DNA of 64,000 nucleotides from Lycium barbarum (Eukaryota; Streptophyta; Magnoliopsida; Solanales; Solanaceae): assembly GCF_019175385.1 (NCBI RefSeq), contig NC_083342.1:118792376-118856375 (forward strand), written 5' to 3'. This document shows, piece by piece, positions 24,575 to 36,887 of this stretch (position 1 is the stretch's first letter; each line of letters begins with the position of its first letter). The notes below the pieces were generated by a model. That model saw only the letters and a list, made by a program, of their open reading frames with translations. It did not search any database and was not told the DNA's origin. The translations under genes and the position numbers were made by a program.

Positions 24575-25190
24575 AATTAAATCACAAGCAACTCTCTTAG
24601 ACATAAATAAATCACAAGCAAATAAATTGCGAAAATTAAAAATAGAGTTGGAACGAAGGTACCAAATTGCTGAAATAAATTCCGCTAAAACAAATGTTGA
24701 ATTGAAGGCGGCTAGACTTGCAAATCCACAACCTCCACCAACACTTTGTTTTTGTATAATTGCAAAATATAAAATAGATAATAATTGAGAATTTGAGAGA
24801 ACTTGTAATTTTAAAGTAGCTAATAATTGAGAGAATTTGAGATTTGAGAAGAGAAAATTGGTGTGGATGAAAATAAAATGGAGAGGGATTTATATAGGAG
24901 CGGGAAAGGGGTTAAAGTGTTAAAAATAAAAAATTTGGGGGTTTGGAGTGGAGGGGAGGCCAAAAATCACATTTTTCGCCGTTGCTAACGGCCATTTTAT
25001 CAATTTGGACCGTTGCCAATAACTTCTATATTCGCCAGCAATAAAAAAAAAATGAAAATTTACCGGTTAACGGTTCAAGAAAAATAAAACGTAACCGGCC
25101 CAGTATACTACGGTTTTCGCAACCGTTATACCGGAGCCGGTAACCGGTTTACCGGTTTTAACCGGCCCGGTTAACAGGCTTAGCTCAAAT

Positions 25191-25925
25191 TTGAAATTTG
25201 AGATACAAGTGGGCCTGTGATTGGGCCGGTTATTGCAAAATTACCCAGCCAGTTCTTGCCAGTGCTTGGGCCGGCCCATCTATTTCGAAGCATGCACCTC
25301 TATTTTTCACTATGAAATGTTGTCCTTATTGGTTTACTATTTTGCGGATTCGTGTTTTTAACGTCATAAGGCACACATCGAAAGCACTTTTCACGAGACT
25401 TACGCGCTAGGCATGTCCAATGCCAAGTCTCGAGGCTCGCCCAATTTTTACACGAATCATGTGTGTAATTTCTGGTTTAGCATTATTGATTTTAACTAAC
25501 CTCTGATTAAGTCCTCTCCATTATTTCAATATGAAGTTTGGGAACAATACAACTCAAATTTTGAGCCACAATATCACCTTATCCTATGATTGAGAATATC
25601 GTGAAGATGGGACTCATTTGAACGTTTCTGCTGGAAACATTAATAGTCCAATTTCACCACTTCATTTACTATCAATCTTCAAGTTTTAGTTCTTTATTTC
25701 TCAAAATTGTTTTTTTTTAATCCTTTTACTTTGAACACAATGTTTCCCTTTTTGTGTTCATTGGTGATTGGCGAATGGACCTAGCTAATTGTATATACTA
25801 TATTAACTGTAACGAGTAATTGGTCTCTAAATAATTAGCTTAGCTGGTTGGGTTGTGTTTCTGTGTGTACAATTGCCTTTATGTTTCCACTGTAGAGTTA
25901 GTCACTGTCCAATTGATTCCAAAAA
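25191..25925. other. Gene-free intergenic DNA
   Basis: No exon or complete mobile element was seen. Confidence 0.5.
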
Positions 25926-26386
25926 TGTTGATAAAACATGCTCCAGAAGGGATACGGGCCCAATGCCCACTGAAGGCCCAACATGAACTTAGCAAATCAG
26001 AAGATTTAACCCAAATGTAAATAGATCAGTTAGTTAACCCCAAATCAGATCAGTTAGATAGTCCATTCTAATTTTTCATTTTATGTATTTTGTTTATTTT
26101 ACTGGCTATAAATAGGCAGAGATATTTTCCTTCAAGAAGGAATTTACATTTTCAGTTGGAATAACAATCTCGAACCTTCTCTCTGTGACTCCTTCTTCTC
26201 TCTCGTTTGTTTAGGATTTCTGTCAGAAATTCTTCAATTTTATAGTGTTTTCTTTGATTTTAAAACAGCTCTGGTATGTGACCTTGCAGTGCAAAAAATA
26301 AAATAAAAAGAAAAGTCATTCTTTTGTTGTTTAAAGGGTTGAATCGAAGCGAAGAATTCGTGCCTCAAATAATAACGCGCAATACA
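25926..26386 (+). repeat. LTR-like or promoter-like block with TATA box
   Basis: It starts TGTTGATAAAACATG and ends GCGCAATACA. It includes CTATAAATAG at 26106-26115, followed by a pyrimidine-rich leader-like stretch (26165-26215). This looks like an LTR with its own promoter, but no primer site follows and no matching target duplication was found. The last 163 bp recur at 26589-26751. Confidence 0.4.
26224..26386 (+). repeat. Direct repeat copy 1 (163 bp)
   Basis: Identical by eye to 26589-26751. It begins cagaaattcttcaattttat and ends aataacgcgcaataca. Confidence 0.92.
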
Positions 26387-26588
26387 ATTAATTTAAAAAA
26401 AAATAAAAAAAATCCTTTAGATCTCAACTTTGAGGAGTTGGATCAATATTGACATGACTATATTATTTGCTGAAGTTAATTATTTTAGTTGTAATTTGAT
26501 AATTATAGACTAAAATCATGTATGTTTGACATTTTGTAATCTTTCATAGAATGTGCATGAATTTCAAAAGAAGTTTACGTTTCACTGA

Positions 26589-26751
26589 CAGAAATTCTTC
26601 AATTTTATAGTGTTTTCTTTGATTTTAAAACAGCTCTGGTATGTGACCTTGCAGTGCAAAAAATAAAATAAAAAGAAAAGTCATTCTTTTGTTGTTTAAA
26701 GGGTTGAATCGAAGCGAAGAATTCGTGCCTCAAATAATAACGCGCAATACA
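26589..26751 (+). repeat. Direct repeat copy 2 (163 bp)
   Basis: No difference from 26224-26386 was found; 202 bp of unrelated AT-rich DNA separates the copies. Confidence 0.92.
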
Positions 26752-26812
26752 TATTTTTCCTTCTATTTTTTAATGATTAAGGTTGTAATGATGTGTGCAT
26801 AGTATTATTTTC

Positions 26813-26847
<35 letters not shown>

Positions 26848-28500
26848 TTCCTATGTACCTATATGATGCCTCCTAAGCTCAATTTTTATATGAATTTATG
26901 ATTGTTGTAAGTCTATAATTTCGTTTTGTTCAAATTTGTAACTTATGATTTGAAGTATAAAATTCATATTTTTTGTTGCATGATACTTTACCCATTATAA
27001 TCATGCTTTTGTTTCACTTGAAGAAGCATAAGGCTCTTGAGAGTGGATATCAACAAGAGCTTGAAAAATTATATATTGATTCAATATTTTTCTCTTCTTT
27101 TCTAATAATTAAGGTCGTAATGATGTGAGTATTGTATTTTTTTTTTCCTACGTACCTCTATGAAGGCTCTTAAGTTTAATTTTTATATGAATTTATGATT
27201 GTTGTAATTTTGCAGTTTCTTTTGGTTCAAATTAGTAATTTATAGTTGGAAGTCTGCTAACTACTAATTAAGTTTCAAAATTTATAATTGATTTCTTAAA
27301 AGGAATACAATTTAATGATTGAAAAATATCCTCCATTTGGTGTTTATTATGTTTAAGTTTTTAGAACTACCAAAAATATGCATCGCGTGAAAATTGATAA
27401 ATATAAAGCAACATGGAGGGTGAGAGAATAAAGTAATATTAAAAATTCTATATACATGAAGAAGGCCCATGTATGTTTTATTTAAAGATTTTTTTTTTAA
27501 ACTTTGAGAAATGACGTATTTATTTTAAAGTCGTTGTAAATTGCAAGAATAAATATTGATCTTAAAAAGATGATTACATGTGAATTCTTAACGTTTTTTG
27601 TCTATGGAATCAATTTTTACGCCTGTGTATATATAGAAACAGTCGAGTATGTGTATTTTTTTATTTTTTATGTAGGGAGAAACTCCCAATAAATATATAA
27701 AAATATTGACTTAAATGTGTATATTAATATTACAAATATTGTCCATTTATAAAAGCCAAGCCATCCGGAAGCTTTTGCGGACAACATGTAATATTGTGTG
27801 TGTGTTTTTTTTTTGTTTGGTTTAAACATGTAAATATTGCTTGAGGTATGAAAATTGTTACCATATATATAATATTTATTAAATTATTTGTGTCTTTTAT
27901 AACCACGCGAAGCCCGGACTAATTCACTATAGTTTACATATAATAATATGGATTATATGAGAAAGGTCCTAGCCCTGGCAATCAAGTATCAAAAACAAAG
28001 AGAGAGAAATCATTTTCTTGCAAATTTCTTAAGCTCCAATTCACTTACCCACCTTGTAGAAAAAGCGGTTGACACGCAAATTGTAAAAGAAGAAAAATAA
28101 TAGAGTAGTAAAACGTAGTACTTAGAATTTTTATGAAGATTAAAACTCCGATACTTCATTACTGCTAACTCTGAAGTAAAACTTGCAAATAATAAGGTGC
28201 AATTTTAAATCCAAATACACAAAACTTTGATTTGACACCTAAAATTAAGGTGAAAATTATTTTCATTCTAAAAGGATCCTTTCTATAAGTAACTTTCAGC
28301 AAACTGACCCACATAATTCAAAATTCAAAATTTCCAAGACGTTGCAAAAAGGTAGGAGTAGGACTACTGAAAAAATAAAAAAGGAAAGGTACAACTCCTA
28401 ACAGCCATACATAGATCCAATGGACAAAAATGCGCATATGTCGCAATACAACCCAAAGGCCCTTTTATATTTTTTGTAGAAATAAAATTGAAACCAAGTC
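26752..28500. other. Intergenic DNA with a diverged direct duplication
   Basis: Segments 26758-26962 and 27086-27255 share an older duplication (aattaaggt.gtaatgatgtg, tttttatatgaatttatgattgttgtaa). A (TTTA)n run lies at 26814-26848. No coding sequence. The 3' part is the upstream region of the dynamin-type gene. Confidence 0.6.
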
Positions 28501-28680
28501 CAAATTTCAAAGACCCTTCTCGCTCCTTTTCCTTTTCTATCTACACAGTTTCACTTTCAACTCCAAATCTTGATTTCCTAAAATTACCAATCTTTTCTCT
28601 TCAGATATACAGATCTGGGGTTTAGGATTTTTCCTTAGTTGAAAGAAGAGAAAAAAGAAAGGAAAAGGAACATTTCTAGT
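28500..28680 (+). promoter_or_regulatory. Pyrimidine-rich 5' leader of the DRP1E-type gene
   Basis: The stretch before the ATG is CT-rich (ctccttttccttttctatct), typical of plant leaders. The frame is open upstream of the ATG back to 28639 but has no earlier ATG, so 28681 is the start. A ttttatatttt stretch near 28464 could be the TATA box; this is weak. Confidence 0.5.
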
Positions 28681-31600
28681 ATGGAGAGTTTAATTGGTTT
28701 GGTGAATCGAATTCAAAGAGCTTGTACAGCTCTTGGTGACTATGGAGGTGGTGATAATGCATTTTCTTCTCTATGGGATGCTCTTCCTTCAGTTGCCGTT
28801 GTTGGTGGTCAGGTATGTCCCATTACCTTGTTGAGTTTCTTCATTTATCCCGATGGGGTTATACTGGAACTAGGATTTAACTTGGGGGGCTTGGTAATTG
28901 CTAGATCCATGTTCGTTAAGGATGGATGAGACTTATATAATATGGGTTTGTGTTGGATTTTGATTTTAAGTTGTAAAATGGAGGAATCTTGATTTTTGTG
29001 CCATTGCTGTTGGTTGATCTTTTAGAGTAAAAGTTTTTTCTTGCTAGTACTTTTTGCCGACTATGGAGGCCATGGATTCTTGATTATGGTTTGTGCTGTT
29101 TTCAAGTACTGTAAAGGTGGAATTTTGGTTATGTTTAGTTTTTTTACCTCTGCTATTGATTGTTCTTAGAGTAACTTTTTTTAGCTGTTGTCTGTGAATT
29201 CAAAGGAAATGAGATTCTTGAATATGGTTTTGTGCTGATTTGATTTCAAGTTGTGAAAAGGTGGAACTTTGAATTTTACCTCTGTCATTCATGGTAATAG
29301 GCTAATACTGTTTTTGCTGATTACTTGCATTAATTCAGAGTTCTGGAAAGTCATCTGTATTGGAAAGTATAGTAGCTCGAGATTTTCTTCCTCGTGGATC
29401 AGGTGAGCTCTTTTGATTTATTTTATCTTTATCATACTTCTCTCTCTACCATAACTATGTGAATTACATTGGGCTATGAATGAAATCGTCCGTGTTATTT
29501 ATTCAGGAATTGTCACAAGGAGACCATTGGTGCTGCAGCTTCATAAGACTGATGACGGACAGCAGGAATATGCAGAGTTTGGTCATATGCCGAGAAGAAA
29601 GTTCACTGATTTCGGTACATATTAAATGACCTCCACTGTTTCTTCTACTTTTGGGGCATTAATTTAATCCTCCCCTGCCCCTTTTTGAATTTATCTAAAC
29701 TCTTCACTATTTCATGACAATTAATGACGTTGAAATAGCTAAGAAACATTTTCACTTGTACATAGAAGAGTAGTTATGGAGACAGACGATCAATTATTTG
29801 TTCTTTTTTTCACTCTTAATGTGTGTGCGCATGTGAAGTGACATGTATGTGTGCCCTCCAGCACATGTATCAACAGTTTTACCTATGAGTACTAGATTCT
29901 CATTTGACAAAATAAGTGTTTTCATTATGATTTTTTTAACAGCCATGGTGCGGAAGGAGATTGCGGATGAAACTGATCGAATCACAGGGAAAACTAAGAT
30001 GATTTCTCCTGTTCCTATCCACCTGAGCATATACTCTCCAAATGGTATGATGTCCATGGTTTCTTTATATGTGCTTAAGGATTCATTTATGGTCCCAAAA
30101 AGTAATCTTATTCCACATTCCATCGGTAGGGTGACTGTTCTAAAGGGCATAAAATTCTCTCTTTATCATGCTAACTCCATACTGTGTGTTTGTCTTGGCA
30201 GTGGTGAACTTGACACTGATTGATTTACCTGGTTTAACAAAAGTGGCTGTTGGTATGTTCCGTGCTTCCTTTCATTATTTGCATTCTTTTTAAGTCTTAT
30301 CAAAGCTGTTTTCAATGCAACAATACTCATTACTGCAGAGGGGCAGTCTCAGACTATAGTTGAAGACATTGAAAACATGGTTCGAACGTATGTTGAGAAG
30401 GTAAAGAAAATTAATTTTACTTTCTGATTATGCTCTATTTTCTTTCTGTGGTGAAAAAAAAGTAGAGATACTTATTAGCATTGACTGTTGAGATGTTACT
30501 CATAAAGAGAGAGACTAAACCTCAAATGGTGCATAAAGCTTTCCCATATATATGTGATGTAGGATTTAGTCTTCTAAGAGTGGAAATGCTTGGAGATTTA
30601 ACTAGTTAGGATTTAGGAGTTCCAAGATTTCCAATATAACTACATTTACAAAATGACTGCAGCCCTCGCAAAATTTACCTGGAAGTTTCCTTGTTCTTGT
30701 AGACAAAACCCACAAATGTGGGAGAAATACTCTTGTTTAGATAATATACTAAACATTCCTCCCTTAACATCTGGTGATTCAGTTTGAATAGTACATTTGA
30801 AGGGGAAAAAAAAAAAGAAGAAATGAATGCTACATGGCACAGATTGTGAGAAACTAAATAATGATTAACTGAAAACTTTTTTTATATACCTTTTGCAGTC
30901 AGAATAATTATTCTGAATATAAATTATGTAAAGTATGTCGTTCGCTTGACTGGATCTCCAAGCAATGTTCAGTTAGTGTGGAACATACTGCCAAAGAACA
31001 GCTACTCTTATATTGGTGACTATGAGCTGGTGAACACATTATTCGTTTGCTAGGTTTTCTGTTGCTGTCAGTTCTGTGAATTTGTCAAGTTGTGTCATCA
31101 AGAAAATTCATTGGAATGAAACTAGGCCAAGTCTTTAGTCACATTATTTGCTAGTTTTTCCATTTATCTTCATGCATGGTTGGTTTGCTACTAACATTCA
31201 GCAGTGTGAAAAATAGGTTGTCTTTAATTGTTTACTAGTTATTGCGTTTATTTCCATACATTAGTTGGCTTGCTGCTGGAACTATCATTCTGCTGAACAT
31301 GTGCTCGGTTTGTATACTTCTCTTCATCTGATCTATTTTCGTCTCATGTAGCCCAACTGCATCATTCTGGCAGTTTCTCCTGCCAATCAGGATATTGCCA
31401 CCTCTGACGCAATAAAACTTGCAAGGGAAGTGGACCCAACAGGTATATCTTTTGACATTAACGTTTTGGGGAGAATGTGCAATGTTCGTCATTATCAATT
31501 ATGAAGTTTTACATTGCAACCCATTTAGGTGAGAGGACATTCGGAGTGTTGACCAAGCTAGATTTGATGGACAAAGGCACTAATGCTCTAGATGTGAGTT

Positions 31601-34107
31601 CTTTTTATTTGTTATATTACCAGGGAACTTCTTATTTTGGTTAATATCTATATTAATTGATTCATAAATCAGATAGCATTTCTGAATCTCACTCTCTGAG
31701 TCGATGTTTCCTTTATATACTATAATTTGGTAGCACAGGTTGTTGTACGAGTAGTTGATTCATTTTCCTTGAATTTAAGGTTCTTGAAGGAAGATCTTAT
31801 CGTTTGCAACATCCCTGGGTGGGTATTGTGAATCGTTCACAAGCTGACATAAACAAAAATGTAGACATGATCTATGCAAGAAGAAAGGAGCGTGAATATT
31901 TTGCTACCAGTCCGGATTATGGGCATCTGGCTAGTAAAATGGGTTCAGAGTATCTTGCAAAACTACTGTCAAAGGTATACTTCTATTTCTTTTCATGTAA
32001 GGAATTCCTAAATAAGTTAGTTAAGTAGCGTTCATATTCACATTTTGTTTCCATTTCAGCACTTGGAACAATTTATTAAGGGAAGAATACCAAGTATCAC
32101 CTCACTTATCAATAAAAGCATAGATGAACTTGAATCGGAAATGGACCACCTTGGAAGGCCTATTGCTGTTGATGCAGGCGTAAGCTCTGATTTCTCTATC
32201 TCTCGTTGCTACTGTTGCCTTGAGAGATTTTCCTTTATCTCAGAAACCGAACTGGTCTATTACAGGCTCAACTCTATACTATTTTGGAACTTTGCCGTGC
32301 TTTTGATAAGATATTTAAGGAGCATCTAGATGGAGGGTAAGTGGATTTCTTTTCTTTTATCTCTTAATTTTCCAAAAATAGGAAAACTAGGCCAAGACTT
32401 GCTAGTCCCATATTGTGGCAAGCTTAATGCTCGTCATTTATGATTGTTTTCAGTAGGCATTCTTTGAACTTATTCATGACTTTATGTATGGGATTTTTTT
32501 GGTTTTCTTGGGGGCAGATGGGTACTTTTGGAAAAGAGTGAAAAGAGACCACCGAATGTAACACATATCTATCTACCATTATTGTAAGTACATCAAAAGG
32601 AACCATAGTGGAGACCAAAGCACAAGGGGAATAAATCAATTAGCGACACATGTTGAGTGTATGTTTGTTCTTTGCGGGGTTTTCACTAGGCATTTTTCGA
32701 ACTTATTCATGACTTTATATACTGGACTTTTTGTGTTTTTTGGGGGGGAGGAGGTTTTGTCTCTGTATGGAATTCTATCTAAGAAATGACAACTGGGAGT
32801 AGAGTTGAAAGTTTTTGGCAATGAGTGAAAGGAGACCACCAAAAGTGACATAGCACCCATAAACCGCAAGGAATTTGAAGAAATTTCCCTCTTGAGGACT
32901 TGTAAAATCAAAAAGGTCTATAGTAGACACGTCACACTCGTTTAGCTTGTCTGTAAGGGATAAACTCTGATTCAAGATTTACTTCTAGTTTATAGCTTGG
33001 TTTGCACCTACACTATAGTTAACATGTATTTATCGCTTCTTGTCAATCAGTCGACCTGGTGGTGATCGAATTTATGGAGTTTTTGACAACCAACTACCTG
33101 CTGCTTTGAGAAAACTCCCGTTTGACCGATATCTTTCTGTGCAAAATGTGAGGAAAGTTGTTTCAGAGGCAGATGGTTACCAGCCTCACTTGATAGCACC
33201 TGAACAAGGTTATAGACGGCTCATTGACGGGGCCTTAAATTATTTCAGAGGCCCAGCTGAAGCCTCTGTTGATGCTGTAAGTAATTATTCAAAATTTATC
33301 AGTGTCAAAAATGGTTAATGCTCCTTATCAATGGAAGTCTCCATACAACTAACCCTCAAAACTACATATCAGGTTCACTTTGTGTTGAAGGAACTAGTAA
33401 GAAAATCTATGGGAGAATGTCAGGTGAGTTAAATTTTATTTCCTACCTAACCCCTTCTCCCTTTTCGTATTATTTCTAAATGTATTGGAGGAGCAGGAGT
33501 TGAAGCGGTTTCCCAGTTTGCAATCTGCAATAGCTGCAGCATCTAATGAAGCCTTAGAAAAATTTCGGGATGAAGGTAAAAAGACGGTAGTCAGACTAGT
33601 GGACATGGAATCTGCTTACTTGACAGTGGATTTCTTCAGAAAACTACCTCAGGAGATGGAACACACTCCCCAGAAAGGGGGAAAGCCGGAAGCTGCTGCT
33701 GCTGTAGACCGGTATGGAGAGAATCACTTTCGGCGGATAGGTTCAAATGTATCATCATATGTGAATATGGTGTCTGATACATTGAGGAACACACTCCCCA
33801 AAGCAGTGGTCTATTGTCAAGTGAAGGAGGCCAAACAATCTTTGTTAAACTACTTCTACACTCAGATTGGGAGGAAAGAGGTACAATCTCCGTGTTCATC
33901 CCACCGAATTAGTGGTTTCTCGATTGTACGAGTGCTGACAGTTTTTTTTTTTTTTAAATATGAAAATATGTTTATCAGGGGAAGGCACTTGCAGAATTGT
34001 TAGATGAAGACCCTGCATTGATGGAGAGAAGAATGCAATGTGTCAAGAGGCTTGAACTGTACAAGAAAGCAAGAGATGAGATTGATTCTGTAGCATGGGT
34101 ACGATGA
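28681..34107 (+). CDS. DRP1E: Dynamin-related GTPase, DRP1 subfamily (DRP1E-like), 15 exons, 616 aa
   Basis: Exons read from splice sites and protein match: 28681-28812, 29339-29402, 29507-29614, 29943-30044, 30202-30252, 30339-30400, 31352-31442, 31529-31593, 31780-31974, 32060-32179, 32266-32336, 33051-33276, 33373-33423, 33497-33880, 33979-34107 (1851 nt). All introns are GT-AG. GTPase motifs: P-loop GGQSSGKSS (residues 42-50), T69 in GIVTRR, DLPG (143-146), TKLD (212-215), NRSQ (243-246). The middle domain and C-terminal GTPase effector domain follow, ending [10 protein letters not shown]. There is no PH or proline-rich domain, as in plant DRP1, and the length is near the Arabidopsis DRP1E length as I recall it. 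The family acts in membrane fission and remodelling at the plasma membrane and cell plate. Residue 57 is Ala where family members usually have Gly ([11 protein letters not shown]). No damage seen; assignment to DRP1E rather than DRP1C rests on remembered similarity. Confidence 0.93.
32446..32855. repeat. Diverged duplication within intron 11 of the DRP1E-type gene
   Basis: 32446-32566 and 32680-32855 both carry ttttca.taggcatt...gaacttattcatgacttta followed by gagtgaaa.gagaccacc. The copies have diverged and the second holds extra sequence. This explains much of the 714-bp intron. Confidence 0.75.
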
Positions 34108-35254
34108 GATAGTGCGATATTTGATTCTATGATGCCTTACCACAAAATTCACGACTTGGGTGAATCGATATTGCTGCTTGTTCAAACGTTTAACAGCCTA
34201 AATTCTTTGATTGTTGTAGAATTTATTGTCGCATTATTTGGCTTGGAATGAATTGTTGCTTCATTATGTATTTTGTGAACTGAGGTAATACCATATCTCC
34301 ATTTGCCCTTCTGCGAAGGCTCCTCCATTTTTTGTACTTGAATTGATATCCTATCTACTTATACTTGGATAATAAGGCGCCTCTAACTCTGTAGTCAATT
34401 ATTTAAACAGTAAACACCTTGCTAATACCAACGAGCAAAGGAAAATACTCTACCAAAACAATCAAAGAAGGAGAATTGATCTCCGCCGACAGTTGATTCT
34501 TCCGTTATGCTATGAGGGTCTCTCTGAGAAACTTTGCAAAAGCTTCCGCTAATACCAATCTGTCTACTAAAATAATGACTTCACTCATATGTCCTGATAA
34601 TGTGAAGGAAGAGTATTTTTAATAATGTTGTAGCAAGTCTACCTTATTTTCAGGTCACTAATCTCACTGCAACAATGACTTCAGTCAACATTAATGTAAC
34701 AAGCTGAGAATCAAGGGTGTGGCCTTATACTGTTTACAAATTTGGCTTTGGACAAACACGAATTCTAATTGAAACGAACTCAGTTCAATGACCTCTCTCT
34801 GTCACTCTCCAGAATTTAAGATTTTAACCGATTAGTGTCAAGAAACTTACAGATGAGAACTCATCAAACATAACAGAGAATCAAAATGAGAGCACAACAC
34901 ACAATACAAAGTACAGGCTATTTTTTTTTCCATATTTAATTGAACTCTTGCCATCATTACAATGGATACAGGAAAACTGACTCGCAGCATGTTTAGTACA
35001 AAAGAAGCAGGGGGGTAGGAGGTGTCTAGTCAATTGATCTTCTTCCCCCAACAGTAATCTACCTTGCTTTCCATTGTATCTGTTTTTTGGTATTACACAG
35101 ATGGAAGCAAATGAGTACCTCTAAGCCTCGATACATGGATGTCAAAAAGGTATAGAAGAAGCCACATCTATATTACTTTTAATGTCCAAGTACCTAAATT
35201 GGGTGAATCAAAGAGAAACTGATAAATGAAGGAAATGAAACTGATAATTGTTTC
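34108..35254. other. Intergenic region between convergent genes
   Basis: Holds the 3' untranslated regions of the DRP1E-type gene (plus) and the PIG-P gene (minus). No further exon or element was recognised. Confidence 0.6.
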
Positions 35255-36887
35255 TCATCTTGGATTGAACATGAGGTCATTAATTTGATCAATCCGAATA
35301 TCAGATATAGGCTCTATAGGTTGCTCATCATTGTCCACTGAAGGCCCATTGCGTAAAGGTTCTCTCGTGAATTCATCTGCAGAATAGAGCGAAAGCAAAC
35401 ATTAAGAGCTAGACCCCACCATTACGTAAAAACAACTATACATAACATTTTCTCACGAACAATGCTAAATTTGTGTTTTACATGCATCAAGACAGAAACA
35501 CATGGAAAATCCTTTCAACTGTAATGACCAGAAAGTCAGGTTACAATTACCATATATCATGCTGAAAGAAGTTGGAGGAGGGGTAGCCAAAAAGTTGAGA
35601 CCAATGTAAAATCCTACAGCTAGTACTATAGTCATCATCGCATAAGCTGGCACAGCTAATGCCCAGTACCTGAAAAAACGAACAACAATTTAACAGGATG
35701 TTAAATATATCTTGTGACGATTAGTAAGTAACCAGCTTATTCTGCCAAGAAAATTCTTTTCCTCTCAAGCATTCTGCAAATGCTTTAAGTCCCTTTCATG
35801 CAGTTGAAATTTCTAAAATGTTGGACCAACATATATCAATCTCTGAAATGCAACTAAAGAGCATATCTATCAAAATATATCAATCTCTGAAATGCAACTA
35901 AAACATTTTTAAAAAATCCCAACTTTTTTCAACCAAACGCCACAAGAGATCCAAACATTGGAATAAACTAAGCTTCAACCATCAGACAAGCCAGGTAAGT
36001 AAATTTGGACTATGATACCATGAAATTAATAATATCTCCTAATTAAAAAAGGCTTTTTTTGAGACAAGATGTAAAGATGACACAAGCCTGCAAGTACGTC
36101 TTGTTTACCTGCTTGGATAGTAAACAATTCCCAAAGAATGCAACCAATGTTCGGGAAGATACGCCCACACCAGAAAAATAACTGCTCATGGAAAATAATA
36201 GAAACCAATCAGACTCCGTATGCATGAAATCAAATGACCGTTGTGACCACTGGAGTATCAGCGAAGTTAGGTTAAATCACAGCAGACATACATACAAAAT
36301 ATGTAAGCTAACAGACAACATCTTGTAGAAAAATCAAAATTAGCATTTGCATCTGTTGTTTTCAATATTTGCAGAGTAATATATCCAGAGATTTCAACTC
36401 CCAAGAAAAATCAGTTAGCATAGTCTGCCCTTTATCCAGATAACGGTGATGCCTGGGCAGAAGCATTTCTAGGAAGGCGAAGCAGTGGAACCAAAAGATA
36501 AGAATTAAGTAACTTTCATGCCATGATGGGCATTTCCAAAAAAGAAGATTGCATCACATTATAACAGTAACAAATTCAACTGTATTGCCAAACTATGAAA
36601 TCAGAAGCAAACACATCATATTCAAACATAGGATATGTTCTAAGTAACAAGCTATGCTTCTTAAAAATGGGGATGGATAGACCTGTAGCAACAACAGTAG
36701 TAATGGAGCCAACAAATCCATAAACTTCAGAAGTCTTGGGTCCCTGGTCTCCAGAAACACCAAATCCAGAGCCTCTATCATCTGAATCTGGAAAGAACAC
36801 AGTGGCTTTCCTATTTTTGGAAAAACTCAAGATCCTTCTAGGGCTATTAACGGAACGAGGATCTTCCCAACCTTTATCTTCCAGCAT
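35255..36887 (-). CDS. PIGP: PIG-P subunit of GPI N-acetylglucosaminyltransferase, 4 exons, 172 aa
   Basis: Minus-strand exons 36683-36887, 36109-36181, 35551-35669 and 35255-35376 join in frame (519 nt). PIG-P is a small membrane subunit of the ER complex that moves GlcNAc from UDP-GlcNAc to phosphatidylinositol, the first step of GPI-anchor synthesis. The protein has a polar N-terminus (about 1-52) and then SEVYGFVGSITTVVAT leading into a first membrane segment with VIFLVWAYLP. A loop ending SLGIVYYPSRYWALAVPAY follows, then a second membrane segment (MMTIVLAVGFYIGLNFLA), PPPTSFSMIYDEFTRE, and an acidic tail. The two-helix layout and YYPSRYWA motif are diagnostic. An in-frame TGA four codons upstream supports this ATG. 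It lies tail-to-tail with the DRP1E-type gene. Confidence 0.93.
35832..35902. repeat. 28-bp direct repeat in PIG-P intron 2
   Basis: The unit atatatcaatctctgaaatg plus caactaaa occurs at 35832-35859 and 35875-35902. Confidence 0.88.

Larger units (their letters stand above)
21091..25190 (-). mobile_element. Complete but inactive hAT transposon, 4084 bp
   Basis: The 8-bp target duplication GCTCAAAT (21091-21098 and 25183-25190) flanks short inverted ends: TAAGCCGGTTGACCCGG on the left, and TAAGCCTGTTAACCGGGCCGG read inward from the right. Both sub-terminal regions are crowded with short AACCGGTT / CCGGTTA motifs on both strands (21110-21250 and 25060-25165), as expected of transposase-binding sites. 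The interior codes for a degenerate BED-finger hAT transposase on the minus strand. The region 21420-22250 is TA-rich, with repeated taagtatataactttctatt blocks. Confidence 0.92.

Noticed and set aside
29794..30223. Open frames on both strands overlapping a DRP1E-type exon
   Set aside because: One is the exon read through its introns, the other its antisense; the spliced model explains the sequence.
35465..35653. The short PIG-P exon frame as a stand-alone small membrane protein
   Set aside because: Splice sites join it in phase with three other exons to give a full PIG-P protein.
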